A DNA stretch of 64,000 bases from assembly GCF_000763375.1 (NCBI RefSeq), contig NZ_JPSY01000001.1:992001-1056000 (forward strand), in the 5' to 3' direction. Below, piece by piece: positions 8,380 to 19,319 of this stretch. A program made the position numbers and the translations under genes. The notes under the pieces are model-generated. The model was not told the DNA's origin and ran no database searches. It saw only the letters and a program-made list of their open reading frames with translations. Positions within the stretch are counted from its first letter, which is position 1. Every line of letters begins with the position of its first letter. The DNA is from Microbacterium profundi (lineage in GTDB: Bacteria; Actinomycetota; Actinomycetes; Actinomycetales; Microbacteriaceae).

Positions 8380-9621
8380 CTACTCGCGGACGTTGCCGTT
8401 CGAGCAGGTCTGCTGTGCTGCCGAGTTGCCCTTGATCGAGTCCGGCAGGGCGACGGCGGTATCCGTCGGCGCCGGAGTCTCTGTGCCGGTCCCGCTCTCA
8501 ACGGGAGCGGTGGGCTCCTGAACCACGACACCGTCGTTCTCGGTGTTCTGGTATGTGACCTGCAGCTGCTGGTTAGCGTTGATCGCGTCCCACATCGCCT
8601 GCGCGGCCTCCGTGTTCGCGACGACCTTGTTGGGGTCGTCGGAGTCCGTGAACGTCGGGTACTGAAGGAACACGATGTCCTCGAACGGCACGTCCTTGAC
8701 CGCGAGGGCGATCTGGACGATCGTCATCGGGTTGGTCAGGGAGGTACTGGCCTCGAGGTTGCTGAGTGCGGTGTTGGCCAGGCGCAGCATGACCGGGACG
8801 TTGCCGAGAACTTCGCCACTGATGAGCTTGCGGGACAGGCTCGACATGTACTGCTGCTGGTTGCCGATGCGTCCCAGGTCGCTGCCGTCGCCGACGCCGT
8901 GGCGGGTGCGCAGGAACTGCAGTGCCTGCAGCCCCTCGACCGTGTGCGTTCCGGCCGCCATGTCGAGACCGGTGAAACGGTCCTTGATGGGAGTGGCCAG
9001 GCAGACGTCGACGCCGCCGATGGAGTTCGTGATCTCGATCACACCACCGAAGGTGACGGATGCCGCGAACTCGATGTCCTGGCCGGTGATCTCGGTGATC
9101 GTCTTGGCGACGCAGTTGAGGCCGCCGTCCGTGTACGCGCCGTTCAGCGGCTGCTTGCTCATCGCCGACGCGACGCTGCCGTCCTCACGCGTGCACTCCG
9201 GAATCGGGAGCATCAGGTCGCGCGGGAAGCTCACCGCGGTGATGCGACGCGGCTCTTCGGAGACATGCACGAGGATGTTGACGTCGTTGAGGTTGCCCGC
9301 AGCATCGTCGCCGGTGCACCTGTCGCCGAACAGCTGTGCGTAAGCCTCTTCACACGTGTCGGTTCCGACGAGCAGCATGTCGAACCCGCCCTCGTACTCG
9401 CTGATGTCGGGCGGCACAGGCTTCTGCCCTTCGAGTTCGACAGCGTCCGCCGTGGCCGTACCGTACAGATCGCTCACGACGAAGGCACTGACACTCACCC
9501 CGCTCACCAGCACGACGGCGAGCGCGATGCCGATGATCTTGAGAAGCTGATTGATCGGGCCCGGGGACCGCAGCTGGCCGTGGCGGGCCACAGTCCTGCG
9601 GCGACGGATCTTCTCGCTCAC
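8380..9621 (-). CDS. LytR-CpsA-Psr (LCP) family protein
   Basis: A 413-residue membrane-anchored enzyme of the LCP family, which attaches wall polymers to peptidoglycan outside the membrane. A short basic cytoplasmic N-terminus is followed by one transmembrane helix (about residues 27-49). The LCP domain then begins with MLLVGTDT and contains NDVNILVHV, the SFPRDLMLPIP stretch and the later FLRTRHGVGDGSDLGR stretch with conserved arginines. The C-terminal tail is low in complexity (PTAPVESGTGTETPAPT). The start is preceded by GAAAGG. It stands alone between the LacI regulator and tRNA-Ser. Confidence 0.9.
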   Translation of the reverse strand: MSEKIRRRRTVARHGQLRSPGPINQLLKIIGIALAVVLVSGVSVSAFVVSDLYGTATADAVELEGQKPVPPDISEYEGGFDMLLVGTDTCEEAYAQLFGDRCTGDDAAGNLNDVNILVHVSEEPRRITAVSFPRDLMLPIPECTREDGSVASAMSKQPLNGAYTDGGLNCVAKTITEITGQDIEFAASVTFGGVIEITNSIGGVDVCLATPIKDRFTGLDMAAGTHTVEGLQALQFLRTRHGVGDGSDLGRIGNQQQYMSSLSRKLISGEVLGNVPVMLRLANTALSNLEASTSLTNPMTIVQIALAVKDVPFEDIVFLQYPTFTDSDDPNKVVANTEAAQAMWDAINANQQLQVTYQNTENDGVVVQEPTAPVESGTGTETPAPTDTAVALPDSIKGNSAAQQTCSNGNVRE

Positions 9622-9674
9622 TCAATGCCTTTCGAGTCTGTTGCAGTCGGGGGTGCCGCAGTCAGCTCATGATG

Positions 9675-9759
9675 CGGAGGGTGTGGGATTCGAACCCACG
9701 AGACATCTCTGCCCACTGGTTTTCAAGACCAGCTCCATCGGCCACTCGGACAACCCTCC
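9675..9759 (-). tRNA. tRNA-Ser (anticodon TGA)
   Basis: On the - strand the acceptor GGAGGGT pairs with ACCCTCC. The anticodon loop CTTGAAA carries TGA, the long variable arm TGGGCAGAGATGTCTC fits a class II tRNA, and the T arm is GTGGGTTCGAATCCCAC. Length is 85 bases with a G discriminator; CCA is not encoded. Confidence 0.95.
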
Positions 9760-9803
9760 ATCGACGGACGAATCCGCCGATCAGTGGTCGAGTCTAGCCG
9801 GTT

Positions 9804-10634
9804 TCATTGTCTCGTCCCCACCTGGGGGACCGCTGGATGATCCACCAGCGTGTCCAATGCGAGCGCGAGTCCGCCGACTTCGACGTCTGCGGTGACTTCA
9901 CCCGCAGCATCCTTGACCTCGTCGACCGCCTGCCCCATCGCCACGGCACGACCGCCGATGCCGAGCGCCCAACTGAACATGCCGAGGTCGTTGCGGCCAT
10001 CCCCGGCGACGAACACATTGGGGCCGCGCATGCCGAGTTCGGCATACACACGCTCCAACGCCGTGCCTTTGTCGACTCCCTGCGGGGCGATGTCGAGCCA
10101 CGCGGTCCAGCCGATCGCGTACGAGACCTCGTTGAGTCCGGCATCCGCTACCAGACGATGGAAGTCGTCCTCGCTGTGCCCCGGCGAGACCACGACCACA
10201 CGCGACACCGGCTCGGCGCCGAGCTCATCCAGCTCGACCATGCGGCCGCCGTTGAGCGTCCAATCGTCGAGCTCACCCGTGAACAGGCGCTGCCCGGTCG
10301 CGAGTTCGACCATGTAGTGCGCCTCCGGCAGTCGCTCGGTGAGCAGCGCGAGAACCGCAGTCGGGTCGAACGTCTCGACGTGCCAGCGTTCCCATGCTTC
10401 GCCGACGCGGCGCATCGTCACGGCGCCATTCGAGCACACGACGAACTCCGGGGTGATCTCGAGCGCGTCGAGCCAGCGCTCCGTGGCCATCCAGCTTCGC
10501 CCTGTCGCGATCGTCACGAAGTGACCGGCATCGCGCACGCGCGCGACTGCCTCCGGCACGCCGGGGCTCATCGTCTCGTCCTGCAGGATGATCGTTCCGT
10601 CGACGTCGAGGCCGACGAGCCAGGCAGCCGTCAC
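9804..10634 (-). CDS. HAD-superfamily sugar-phosphatase-like hydrolase (Cof type)
   Basis: A 276-residue haloacid-dehalogenase phosphatase of the Cof subfamily. DVDGT near residue 9 holds the nucleophile. Motif II is TIATGRS, and the C-terminal [14 protein letters not shown] stretch is motif IV with paired aspartates. The inserted C2-type cap lies in between. The GTG start at 10634 overlaps the serS stop (GTGA), so it is probably translated from the serS transcript. Substrates of this family are usually sugar or cofactor phosphates and cannot be read from sequence. Confidence 0.85.
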   Translation of the reverse strand: MTAAWLVGLDVDGTIILQDETMSPGVPEAVARVRDAGHFVTIATGRSWMATERWLDALEITPEFVVCSNGAVTMRRVGEAWERWHVETFDPTAVLALLTERLPEAHYMVELATGQRLFTGELDDWTLNGGRMVELDELGAEPVSRVVVVSPGHSEDDFHRLVADAGLNEVSYAIGWTAWLDIAPQGVDKGTALERVYAELGMRGPNVFVAGDGRNDLGMFSWALGIGGRAVAMGQAVDEVKDAAGEVTADVEVGGLALALDTLVDHPAVPQVGTRQ

Positions 10635-11983
10635 TTCGCCGCCTGCCGAAGTGTCCCCTGCGCATCCCGAAGCGTCGGCTCCAGAACTTCCACCCCGCCG
10701 AGGTACGGCCGCAGGGCCTCTGGCACGATCACCGAGCCGTCCGGCTGCTGATGCGTCTCGAGCAGCGCGACGATCCAGCGGGTCGTCGCGAGTGTTCCAT
10801 TGAGAGTCGCAACGTGCTGTGTCTTCGCCGTGGCCCCGTCCTCCGCCGCGCTCCCTGAGCCTGTCGAAGGGCGGTGCCGCACGTCGAGGCGACGCGCCTG
10901 GAACGTCGTGCAGTTGGACGTCGAGGTGAGCTCCCGGAACGCGTCCTGCGTCGGAACCCACGCCTCGATGTCGTACTTGCGCGCGGCGCTGGAGCCGAGG
11001 TCGCCCGCAGCGACGTCGATCACCCGGTACGAGAGTCCGAGAGCGGTGAGCATCTCCTCCTGAAGCGCGACGAGGCGCAGGTGCTCCGCCTCAGCGTCGT
11101 CCTGCGTGGTGTAGACGAACATCTCGAGCTTGTTGAACTGGTGCACCCGGATGATGCCGCGGGTGTCCTTGCCGTAGGAGCCGGCCTCGCGGCGGTAGCA
11201 GGTCGACCACCCTGCGTAGCGCAGTGCGCCACCGGAGAGGTCGACGATCTCGTCCTTGTGGTACCCGGCGAGCGCGACCTCGCTGGTGCCGACCAGGTAC
11301 AGGTCGTCGTCCTTGTCGAGGTGGTAGACCTCGTCAGCGTGCTCGCCGAGGAACCCGGTGCCCTGCATGATCTCCGGACGCACCAGCGTCGGGGTGATCA
11401 TCGGCACGAAGTCGTTCTGCAGCGCCTTGTCGAGCGCCATGTTCATCAGCGCGATCTCGAGCCGCGCTCCGATGCCGCGGAGGAAGTAGAAGCGCGAACC
11501 GGACACCTTGACGCCGCGCTCCATGTCGATCGCGCCGAGCAGTTCGCCGATCTCGAGGTGGTCGCGCGGGCCGTTCGGGAACGATGCCGGATCGAAGGTG
11601 GGTGCCTCTCCGACGCGGCGCAACTCGACGAAGTCCGCTTCCCCGCCTGCCGGCACGCCGTCGATCACGACGTTCTCGATGAAGGCGAGAGCGGATGCCG
11701 CGGCATCCGCCGCCTCGTTCGCCGTCTGCTGCGCCTGCTTCACGCGTTCGGCGAGCTCCTTCACCTGCGCGACGAGGGCGGCCTTCTCCTCCTTGGGAGC
11801 CCTCGCGACCTGCTTGCCGAAGGCGTTCTGCTCCGCACGCAGATCCTCGAACGCGCTCAGCGCTGCCCGACGCGATCGGTCGGCCTCGATCGCCGCATCG
11901 ACGGTGGCGGCGTCGTGGCCGCGCGCGATCTGCGAGCGGCGGACGAGGTCGGGCTGGTCGCGGAGAAGGGCGAGGTCGATCAT
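10631..11983 (-). CDS. serS: seryl-tRNA synthetase
   Basis: A 450-residue class II synthetase that charges tRNA-Ser. The N-terminal antiparallel coiled coil (about residues 25-105) is rich in E, K and A. Motif 2 is [15 protein letters not shown], and motif 3 is [16 protein letters not shown] near the C-terminus. Between the conserved [11 protein letters not shown] and TQHVATLNG, a family A repeat (10853-10871) is read through in frame and adds a Pro-Ser-Thr-Gly-Ser-Gly type loop, so a dispersed repeat has entered an essential gene without breaking it. The start has no ribosome site; TAGACT lies six bases before the ATG, suggesting a leaderless mRNA. Confidence 0.95.
   Translation of the reverse strand: MIDLALLRDQPDLVRRSQIARGHDAATVDAAIEADRSRRAALSAFEDLRAEQNAFGKQVARAPKEEKAALVAQVKELAERVKQAQQTANEAADAAASALAFIENVVIDGVPAGGEADFVELRRVGEAPTFDPASFPNGPRDHLEIGELLGAIDMERGVKVSGSRFYFLRGIGARLEIALMNMALDKALQNDFVPMITPTLVRPEIMQGTGFLGEHADEVYHLDKDDDLYLVGTSEVALAGYHKDEIVDLSGGALRYAGWSTCYRREAGSYGKDTRGIIRVHQFNKLEMFVYTTQDDAEAEHLRLVALQEEMLTALGLSYRVIDVAAGDLGSSAARKYDIEAWVPTQDAFRELTSTSNCTTFQARRLDVRHRPSTGSGSAAEDGATAKTQHVATLNGTLATTRWIVALLETHQQPDGSVIVPEALRPYLGGVEVLEPTLRDAQGTLRQAAK
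10853..10871 (+). repeat. dispersed repeat family A, copy inside serS
   Basis: CCCTGAGCCTGTCGAAGGG is complete. On the serS strand it is translated as PSTGSG in a surface loop before motif 3. Confidence 0.85.
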
Positions 11984-11989
11984 TCATCA

Positions 11990-11995
11990 AGTCTA
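11990..11995 (-). promoter_or_regulatory. -10 box for leaderless serS mRNA
   Basis: TAGACT, six bases, then the ATG at 11983. No Shine-Dalgarno-like sequence is present. Confidence 0.5.
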
Positions 11996-12028
11996 CCGGG
12001 GGTGCATGCCGGCGCTGAGGCGGGGACG

Positions 12029-12034
12029 TAGAGT
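12029..12034 (+). promoter_or_regulatory. -10 box for the diacylglycerol-kinase-like gene
   Basis: TAGAGT, seven bases, then the ATG at 12042. This spacing places the transcription start at the start codon. Confidence 0.45.
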
Positions 12035-12041
12035 GAACGGC

Positions 12042-13040
12042 ATGCCGAAGAGCGCCTCCCCACAGAGCCGGGCCGCCCTCGTCTACAACCCCATCAAGGT
12101 CGACGAGAAGCGCCTGCGCTCCGCTGTGCGCGAGCTGTCGAAGGACGCGGGGTGGGCCGCGCCGTTCTTCTACCAGACGACGATCGAGGATGCCGGGCAG
12201 GAGGCCGCACGCGCCGCCATCACCGATGGCGCTGATGTCGTGCTCGTCGCCGGCGGTGACGGCACCGTGCGGGCGGTCGCCGAGGCGATGGCAAGCACCG
12301 GGATCCCCCTGGCGATCATCCCCAGCGGCACGGGCAACCTGCTCGCACGCAACCTCGGACTCCCCCTCGCCGTCCCTGAGGCGATGATCCGTGCCGCTCT
12401 CGGCGAGTACCGGTATCCGATCGACATCGGCTGGGCCGCTCTCACCCGCGAGAGCGGCGAGACGACCGAGCACGCTTTCGTCGTGCTCGCCGGCATCGGC
12501 CTGGACGCCGACATGATCGCCAACACGCGTCCCGACCTGAAGAAGTCCGTCGGCTGGGTGGCGTACGTCGACGGGGCCGCGCGATCACTCCCGAACGCGA
12601 AGCCGTTCCGGATCGTCTATCAGATGGACGAGTCGCGACTGCATTCGACCAAGGTGCACAGCGTGCTCTTCGCGAACTGCGGCACGTTGCCCGCCAGGAT
12701 CGCCCTTATCCCGTCGGCGTCGATCACCGACGGCGAGATGGATGTCGCGATCATCCAGCCGACCGGCCCCTTCGGATGGCTCGGGGTGTGGCGAAAGATC
12801 TGGTGGGACAACTCGGTGCTGCGCAGGTTCCGCGCCGGGCGCCTGGTGCTGCAACGCCGCGGCAGGGACGCGTCGGTGCGCTACCTGCGCGGCAAGGTCG
12901 CCGAAGCCGCCGCCACGCAGCCGATACCGATCGAACTCGACGGCGACGAGTTCGGCGAGGCCGTGCGGATCCGCTGCCGCATCGCCCCCGGCGCTCTGCT
13001 GCTGGCGCTGCCCGAGGGGCATCCCGTCGATTCTCTCTGA
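12042..13040 (+). CDS. diacylglycerol kinase-family lipid kinase
   Basis: A 332-residue DAGK_cat protein. The nucleotide site is VVLVAGGDGTVRAVAEAM (GGDGT near residue 72), followed by IPSGTGNLLARNLGLP, the standard DgkB/YegS pair of motifs. It would phosphorylate diacylglycerol or a related lipid at the inner face of the membrane. It diverges from serS with under 60 bases between the starts, and TAGAGT seven bases before the ATG suggests leaderless translation. The C-terminal beta domain has an RLVLQRRGRD segment and ends in a hydrophobic strand. Lipid specificity is not visible. Confidence 0.88.
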   Translation: MPKSASPQSRAALVYNPIKVDEKRLRSAVRELSKDAGWAAPFFYQTTIEDAGQEAARAAITDGADVVLVAGGDGTVRAVAEAMASTGIPLAIIPSGTGNLLARNLGLPLAVPEAMIRAALGEYRYPIDIGWAALTRESGETTEHAFVVLAGIGLDADMIANTRPDLKKSVGWVAYVDGAARSLPNAKPFRIVYQMDESRLHSTKVHSVLFANCGTLPARIALIPSASITDGEMDVAIIQPTGPFGWLGVWRKIWWDNSVLRRFRAGRLVLQRRGRDASVRYLRGKVAEAAATQPIPIELDGDEFGEAVRIRCRIAPGALLLALPEGHPVDSL

Positions 13041-13057
13041 GCGCGCGGCGAGCTGCC

Positions 13058-13858
13058 TCAGCCCTTGATCACCGAGACGGTGCCGTCGAGATTGCCGCCG
13101 ACGAGCGTCAGGACGAACTCGCCATCGTCCTGGTCGTCGTCATCGCTGCCGTCATCGCTGCCGTCATCGCTGCCGTCATCACTGCCGTCATCACTGCCGA
13201 ACGCGAGCACGGTGGCTCGCGGCACCATGTCCATCGTGCATACCCCGTCTTCCGTCGTGAACGTGACGGTGGCACCGCCCTGCTGCTCTTCGACGCTCTC
13301 GACGATCGGTGGGCAGGTGGATGAGCCCCAGGTGAGCAGCACCGCACCGTCGTCGTCGAACCAGCCGGCGCTCGGTGCGTATTCGGTGGAGCTGCCGGGC
13401 GTCCCGGTGAGCGCGGAGTTGCCGTCGAGATCGACATCGTCGGTGACGTCGCCGACCGTGACGACGAACTCGATGTCCTTGGTCGGATCGACGCCCTCAG
13501 GCATGCCGCCGACGCTCGCACGCGGTGCGAGATCGGCCGTGCACGCCTGCTCCGCACCGTCCGAGCTGGGCGGGTCGACCAGAGAGACGGTGACCTTCTG
13601 CCCGTCGGCGGTGACCTCATCCACGATCGGAACGCACGTCGACGACCCCCACGTGACGATGGCGAACATCCGGCCGTCGTCGAGCCAGGCCGCCTCGATG
13701 TCGTCCTCGGCCGGCGGCGCGGTCGCACTGCCCGAGTCATCCGGCGTCGCGCTGCTGGTCGGCGTCGATGAGCCGGGCGATGTCGCACAGCCGGTGACGA
13801 GCAACGCCGCGGCGAACAGAGTCGATGCAGCAAGGACGAGACGCGATGGCGTGGTCAT
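13058..13858 (-). CDS. secreted lipoprotein with two related modules and an SDDG repeat tail
   Basis: A 266-residue protein of unknown function. The signal peptide ends in the lipobox VTGC (Cys near 24), then a Ser/Thr/Pro linker. Two halves share WGSSTC.PIV..V followed by a strand pattern and a later cysteine (CTADLAPRAS and CTMDMVPRAT), so the gene arose by internal duplication with matched cysteine pairs. Between the second module and the last strands, a 12-bp tandem repeat encodes repeated SDDG. It is convergent with the lipid kinase (17-base gap). TACTCT lies six bases before the ATG. No domain name is recognised. Confidence 0.8.
   Translation of the reverse strand: MTTPSRLVLAASTLFAAALLVTGCATSPGSSTPTSSATPDDSGSATAPPAEDDIEAAWLDDGRMFAIVTWGSSTCVPIVDEVTADGQKVTVSLVDPPSSDGAEQACTADLAPRASVGGMPEGVDPTKDIEFVVTVGDVTDDVDLDGNSALTGTPGSSTEYAPSAGWFDDDGAVLLTWGSSTCPPIVESVEEQQGGATVTFTTEDGVCTMDMVPRATVLAFGSDDGSDDGSDDGSDDGSDDDDQDDGEFVLTLVGGNLDGTVSVIKG
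13139..13198. repeat. 12-bp tandem repeat, five units, in a lipoprotein gene
   Basis: The unit GTCATCGCTGCC (three copies) or GTCATCACTGCC (two copies) encodes the acidic SDDG run on the - strand. Whole-codon units make length change neutral for the frame. Confidence 0.9.
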
Positions 13859-13864
13859 GCCATC

Positions 13865-13870
13865 AGAGTA
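13865..13870 (-). promoter_or_regulatory. -10 box for the lipoprotein gene
   Basis: TACTCT on the - strand, six bases, then the ATG at 13858. Confidence 0.45.
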
Positions 13871-13921
13871 GCCGTCGCTCGCCGCTGTGTCAGCGTCGAG
13901 ACGTCGGGGAATGCGACAGGC

Positions 13922-15376
13922 TCACTGCAGCGCGGAGGTGAGCCTGGCGAGGTTGTCGAGCACGGTGGAGCGCAGAGGCTGCTGCAGCCACTCCTCCAGG
14001 GTGAGTTCGCGGCTCAGCGCACGGTACTGGTCTTCGACAGCCCGCATCTCGGCGACGAACTCCTCGCCTCGCACCAGCATCGAGATCTCGAGATTCAGGC
14101 CGAAGGAGCGCATGTCCATGTTGCTCGAGCCGATGACGGCCACCTCATCGTCGATCGTGAGGCTCTTCGTGTGCAGGATGTACGGCCTGCGGTACATCCA
14201 GATGCGCACGCCCGCGCGCAGCAGCGCCTCGTAGTAGCTGCGCTGCGCGTGGTAGACCACCGCCTGGTCGCCCTCCTCGGACACGAACAGCTCGACCGCG
14301 ACGCCGCGGTCGCATGCGGCGTTCACTGCGAGCAGCAGTGCCTCATCCGGAACGAAGTACGGACTCACGATCATGATCTTCTCGCGCGCCGCGTAGAGCA
14401 GCGCGAGGAAGAGTCGCAGGTTGTTCTCGACCTCGTAACCGGGTCCGGAGGGGACGATCTGGCAGTCCAGGTCTCCACTGCCGATCTCGGCCCGCGTGAT
14501 GTCGATCTCGGCGAGCACCTCGTCGGTCTCGCTGTACCAGTCGCTGAGGAATATCGCGTTGATGCTGAGCACGATCGGTCCGTCCACACGCACCATCAGG
14601 TCGACCCAGTGCAGTCCGCGCTTGATGTTCTTGGGCAGGTTGTACGTGGAGTCCGTGACGTTCTGCGATCCGACGAAGGCGAGCGTGCCGTCGACGACGA
14701 GTAGCTTGCGGTGGTTGCGCAGATCGGGGCGCTGCATCCGGCCCTTGAGCGGCTGCATCGGCAGCATCAGCTGCCAGTCGGCGCCCATCGCGTCGAGTCG
14801 CTTGATGGTGTCGCGATAGCGGGGCTTCCAGCGGTTCGCCCAGTGGTCGAGCAGCACCCGCACGGTGACACCGCGCGCCGCGACCTCTTCGAGAGCGCGG
14901 AAGAAGTTGTCGGTCGCGTCATCCGACTGCAGAATGTAGAACTCCACGTGCACGTAGTCGTCCGCGGTGCGGATCGCCTCCGCCATCTCATCCAGTGAGC
15001 TCTGGTAGTCGCTGATCAGATGAGCGCCGTTGTCTCCGGAGATCGGCAGTGCGCCGAGCTTCTGGTTCATCGTCACGATGGGCGGGAACCATTCCGGGGC
15101 ATTCGGGCGGAGCGTGCCGAAATGCAACTGGTGGCTCGTCTCATCGATGTAGGCGTTGATCTGATCCTGTTTGCGTCGTCGCGCTCGAGGCAGACGCGGA
15201 TTGCCGATGACGAGGAAGAGGATCACCCCGATGTAGGGGATGAAGAACACGGCGAGCAGCCACGCCATCGCAGCGGTCGGACGGCGGTTGCGCGGAATGA
15301 TGATGACCGCCGTGACGCGGATCACGGTGTCGATCACGATCGCGATGCCGAGAACCCACCACGGCCATTGCTCCAT
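13922..15376 (-). CDS. cls: cardiolipin synthase (phospholipase D family)
   Basis: A phospholipase-D-type cardiolipin synthase of 484 residues from this start. Two N-terminal transmembrane helices (WWVLGIAIVIDTVIRV and AWLLAVFFIPYIGVIL) precede two HKD motifs: HRKLLVVDG with GSQN, and HTKSLTIDD with GSSNMDMRS. It joins phosphatidyl groups to make cardiolipin at the membrane. I prefer the ATG at 15376 because GGGGGTGAG lies about five bases upstream. The ATG at 15394 would add six residues but has no visible ribosome site. The gene is monocistronic. Confidence 0.9.
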   Translation of the reverse strand: MEQWPWWVLGIAIVIDTVIRVTAVIIIPRNRRPTAAMAWLLAVFFIPYIGVILFLVIGNPRLPRARRRKQDQINAYIDETSHQLHFGTLRPNAPEWFPPIVTMNQKLGALPISGDNGAHLISDYQSSLDEMAEAIRTADDYVHVEFYILQSDDATDNFFRALEEVAARGVTVRVLLDHWANRWKPRYRDTIKRLDAMGADWQLMLPMQPLKGRMQRPDLRNHRKLLVVDGTLAFVGSQNVTDSTYNLPKNIKRGLHWVDLMVRVDGPIVLSINAIFLSDWYSETDEVLAEIDITRAEIGSGDLDCQIVPSGPGYEVENNLRLFLALLYAAREKIMIVSPYFVPDEALLLAVNAACDRGVAVELFVSEEGDQAVVYHAQRSYYEALLRAGVRIWMYRRPYILHTKSLTIDDEVAVIGSSNMDMRSFGLNLEISMLVRGEEFVAEMRAVEDQYRALSRELTLEEWLQQPLRSTVLDNLARLTSALQ

Positions 15377-15478
15377 GCGACTCACCCCCGACATCCACCG
15401 CGCGTGCTCGCCGAATGCGGCGCCAGCCTCAGCGTAGCCGGTGCGGACGACAGCGCTCGGCAGGTGCGATCGCAGGGA

Positions 15479-15655
15479 TCAGGAGGCGCGAGGCGGGAGG
15501 CCGCGCGCTGCGCGCTCCTGCGCCTCGATCCGCGCGTGCGTTTTGCGCTCGGTCCGGTCGGAGCGGACGATCCCGCGTATCACGATGTAGAAGACCACGC
15601 TGACTCCGATCGTCGGCAGGAGCGACCACGCTGCGGCGACCCAGAAGCTGTCCAT
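15479..15655 (-). CDS. small single-span membrane protein (58 aa)
   Basis: The reading frame from ATG 15655 is preceded by a strong GGAGG six bases upstream, which argues that this short gene is real. Residues 4-30 (WVAAAWSLLPTIGVSVVFYIVIRGIV) form one transmembrane helix. The remainder is a basic, charged cytoplasmic tail (SDRTERKTHARIEAQERAAR). It lies between cls and the divergent DUF4192 gene. No family is recognised; it may be a small regulator or scaffold of a membrane complex, but nothing in the sequence shows this. Confidence 0.72.
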   Translation of the reverse strand: MDSFWVAAAWSLLPTIGVSVVFYIVIRGIVRSDRTERKTHARIEAQERAARGLPPRAS

Positions 15656-15769
15656 GCCTCCATCGTACGCCGTCGCCACGCTCCCTCGACTCGTCCTCCA
15701 CATCGGGGAACCGTTGATCCACCCTGTGCACAGCCGTTCGCACGCCTCCTGATCGGCCAGACTCACGGC

Positions 15770-16897
15770 ATGAACACAGTCCTCCGCGCCACAGATTCCG
15801 CCGAGTTCCTCGGCCTCGTCCCGTCCCTCGCCGGGTTCACACCACGGCGGAGCATCGTGCTGCTGCCTTTCCAGCGCTCCCGCGCACACGGCGCGATGCG
15901 CATCGACCTGCCGCGAGACGGCGTCGACCTCGACGAGTACGTCGACACCGCGATCGGTCTGGTCTCGCAGGTCAGAGGGACGGATGCCGTCGCCGTCGTC
16001 GTGTACACCGACGAGGCGCCGCAGCATACGCCTGATGGGATCGTGCTGCCGTCGAGCATCGTCGTCGACGAACTCCTCGGCCTCAGCGAAGACCTCGGCA
16101 TGCACATCGTCGACGCCCTCTGCGTCACCCCCGAAGGGTGGGCGAGCTACCTGCACGATGAGCCGACCCTGCATCCGATCGCCGATATTCCGGCACCCGT
16201 GTCGATTCCGGGGCTGGCCGATGTGGCGGGCGACCAGGATTCCGGCACGGCGCTGCCGGTCGTCGATCTCGCGGAGAAGGAGCGGGTCGGCCGTGCACTG
16301 CTCGAGATCTCCGATCTGCTCGCTCATGAACATCTGGGGCTCTCCGACCGCGCACGCACGAACCCGCAGGCGATCGCCGCATCCGTGGTGCTCGAAGATC
16401 TGCCGCGCTTCTTCGAAGACCTGCTCGACTCGCCGGAGAATCTGCCGCCGTTCGCCACGGCCGCACTGCTGTGGTGCATGCAGCGGCCACGGTATCGCGA
16501 TGTGGCACTGCTGCAATGGGCGACCGACCTGCGCACCGGGAAACGGGCACTGACCGCACAGCTCGCCTACGCCGCGGGCGGAACGACAGTACCCGACCAT
16601 CTGGGCGAGATCTTTCTCGGGCGCGGTCCTCGCCCCGACGTCGATCGGCTCAGGGTCGCGTTGACGATCGCACGAGGCGCCGCCGCCCGCGCGCCCCGCG
16701 CATCGCGGCCGGCGCCGCTCACGGCCGCAGCCTGGCTGTCCTGGGCGCTCGGCCGTTCCTCGCACGCCGCCCACTATCTGCGGCTCGTGAGCGAGATCGA
16801 TCCCGAATACTCGCTCGCCTGCCTCATCGGCAGCATGATCAATGCGGCACTGCTTCCGCAGTGGTCATTCCACCGCGGCGAGGCGGTCGAGAGGTGA
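15770..16897 (+). CDS. DUF4192 family protein
   Basis: A 375-residue actinobacterial protein of the DUF4192 type. It begins FLGLVPSLAGFTPRRSIVLLPF, the typical opening of this family, and later has AALLWCMQRPRYRD and an alanine-rich C-terminal part with SWALGRSSHAAHYL. No catalytic motif is apparent, and the function of the family is not known to me. It ends three bases before the stop of the convergent lysS gene. An in-frame open stretch upstream of 15770 overlaps cls antisense and lacks protein-like character, so the start at 15770 is used. Confidence 0.8.
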   Translation: MNTVLRATDSAEFLGLVPSLAGFTPRRSIVLLPFQRSRAHGAMRIDLPRDGVDLDEYVDTAIGLVSQVRGTDAVAVVVYTDEAPQHTPDGIVLPSSIVVDELLGLSEDLGMHIVDALCVTPEGWASYLHDEPTLHPIADIPAPVSIPGLADVAGDQDSGTALPVVDLAEKERVGRALLEISDLLAHEHLGLSDRARTNPQAIAASVVLEDLPRFFEDLLDSPENLPPFATAALLWCMQRPRYRDVALLQWATDLRTGKRALTAQLAYAAGGTTVPDHLGEIFLGRGPRPDVDRLRVALTIARGAAARAPRASRPAPLTAAAWLSWALGRSSHAAHYLRLVSEIDPEYSLACLIGSMINAALLPQWSFHRGEAVER

Positions 16898-16900
16898 GTG

Positions 16901-18433
<1,533 letters not shown>

Positions 18434-18485
18434 AAGAGCTCCTTGAAAGTCCCGCTCAGTTTACCGGTCGGCCCTGCGCGCCCCC

Positions 18486-18508
18486 GCCGGGCTCGAGGCG
18501 GGCCCGGC
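18486..18508. terminator. GC-rich hairpin between the DUF2520 gene and lysS
   Basis: GCCGGGC (18486-18492) pairs with GCCCGGC (18502-18508). It is in the 196-base gap before lysS, which holds no gene, and may end transcription of the upstream folate/PH operon. Confidence 0.4.
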
Positions 18509-18629
18509 CCGGGGAAACCCAGACCATCTGGCGTGGCGCTGGCGTGTGGGCGCCCGACATGCCGTAGACACGCCGACTCGTCTCCGTTTTCCGATGGCCG
18601 CTGCCGACGGTCGCTGAGGCGCTGCGCCG

Positions 18630-19319
18630 TCAGATGATAGGCGGATCGGATGCTTCGCGCAGAGCCCGCTCGACGGTCGACTGCACGAGCGCCGAGAGGT
18701 AGCCGCCCGGGTTCTCCACCCCGATGCCGCGAAGCAGCGAGGTCGACTGCCCGATGATCGCCCTGGAGAACTCGGATGCCGTCGCGATCGCCTCCGCGTA
18801 GGCGACGCGGTCGTCTTCACCGATGACGATCGGCTCGCAGCCGAGTTCGACCGCGAGCGCCTGTGCGATCGGCAGCACGGCCGCAGGCGCGGTGACCGCC
18901 GCGAACGCCGCATGCAGCTGACGCAGGTCGATCGATGTGCCCGTGAACGTGATCGCCGGGTGCACGGCCAGCGGGATCGCGCCCGCACGCTGCGCAGGCT
19001 CCAGCACGCTGATGCCGTAGGCGGGATCCGTGTGCAGCACGAGTTGCCCCGGCTGCCATGCGCCCAGCTCGGCCAGGCCGCTGACGAGCCCCGGCAGCTC
19101 GGCGTGCGGCACCGTCAGGATCACCAGCTCGCTGCGGCGCAGCACCTCGGCGGCATCGAGCACTGGCACATCGGGCAGCACACCGGCGACCCGATCGTCA
19201 TCGGAGCCGCTCGTGATGCCCGTGATCGCGTGGCCTGCCCCCGCGAGGGCTGCGCCGATCACCGGTCCGACTCGTCCGGCGCCGATGATCCCGACGCCGA
19301 GTCGTCCGTCACGGTTCAT
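18630..19319 (-). CDS. Rossmann-fold protein with DUF2520 domain
   Basis: A 229-residue NAD(P)-binding protein. LGVGIIGAGRVGPVIGAAL (residues 6-24) is the dinucleotide loop, and the C-terminal half from HPAITFTG onward is the DUF2520 helical domain, so the fold resembles pyrroline-5-carboxylate reductase/ketopantoate reductase enzymes. The start is the ATG at 19319, which overlaps the upstream stop (ATGA), rather than the ATG at 19328. In many actinobacteria this gene precedes panC and lysS; here panC is absent and lysS follows directly. Reaction unknown. Confidence 0.82.
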   Translation of the reverse strand: MNRDGRLGVGIIGAGRVGPVIGAALAGAGHAITGITSGSDDDRVAGVLPDVPVLDAAEVLRRSELVILTVPHAELPGLVSGLAELGAWQPGQLVLHTDPAYGISVLEPAQRAGAIPLAVHPAITFTGTSIDLRQLHAAFAAVTAPAAVLPIAQALAVELGCEPIVIGEDDRVAYAEAIATASEFSRAIIGQSTSLLRGIGVENPGGYLSALVQSTVERALREASDPPII

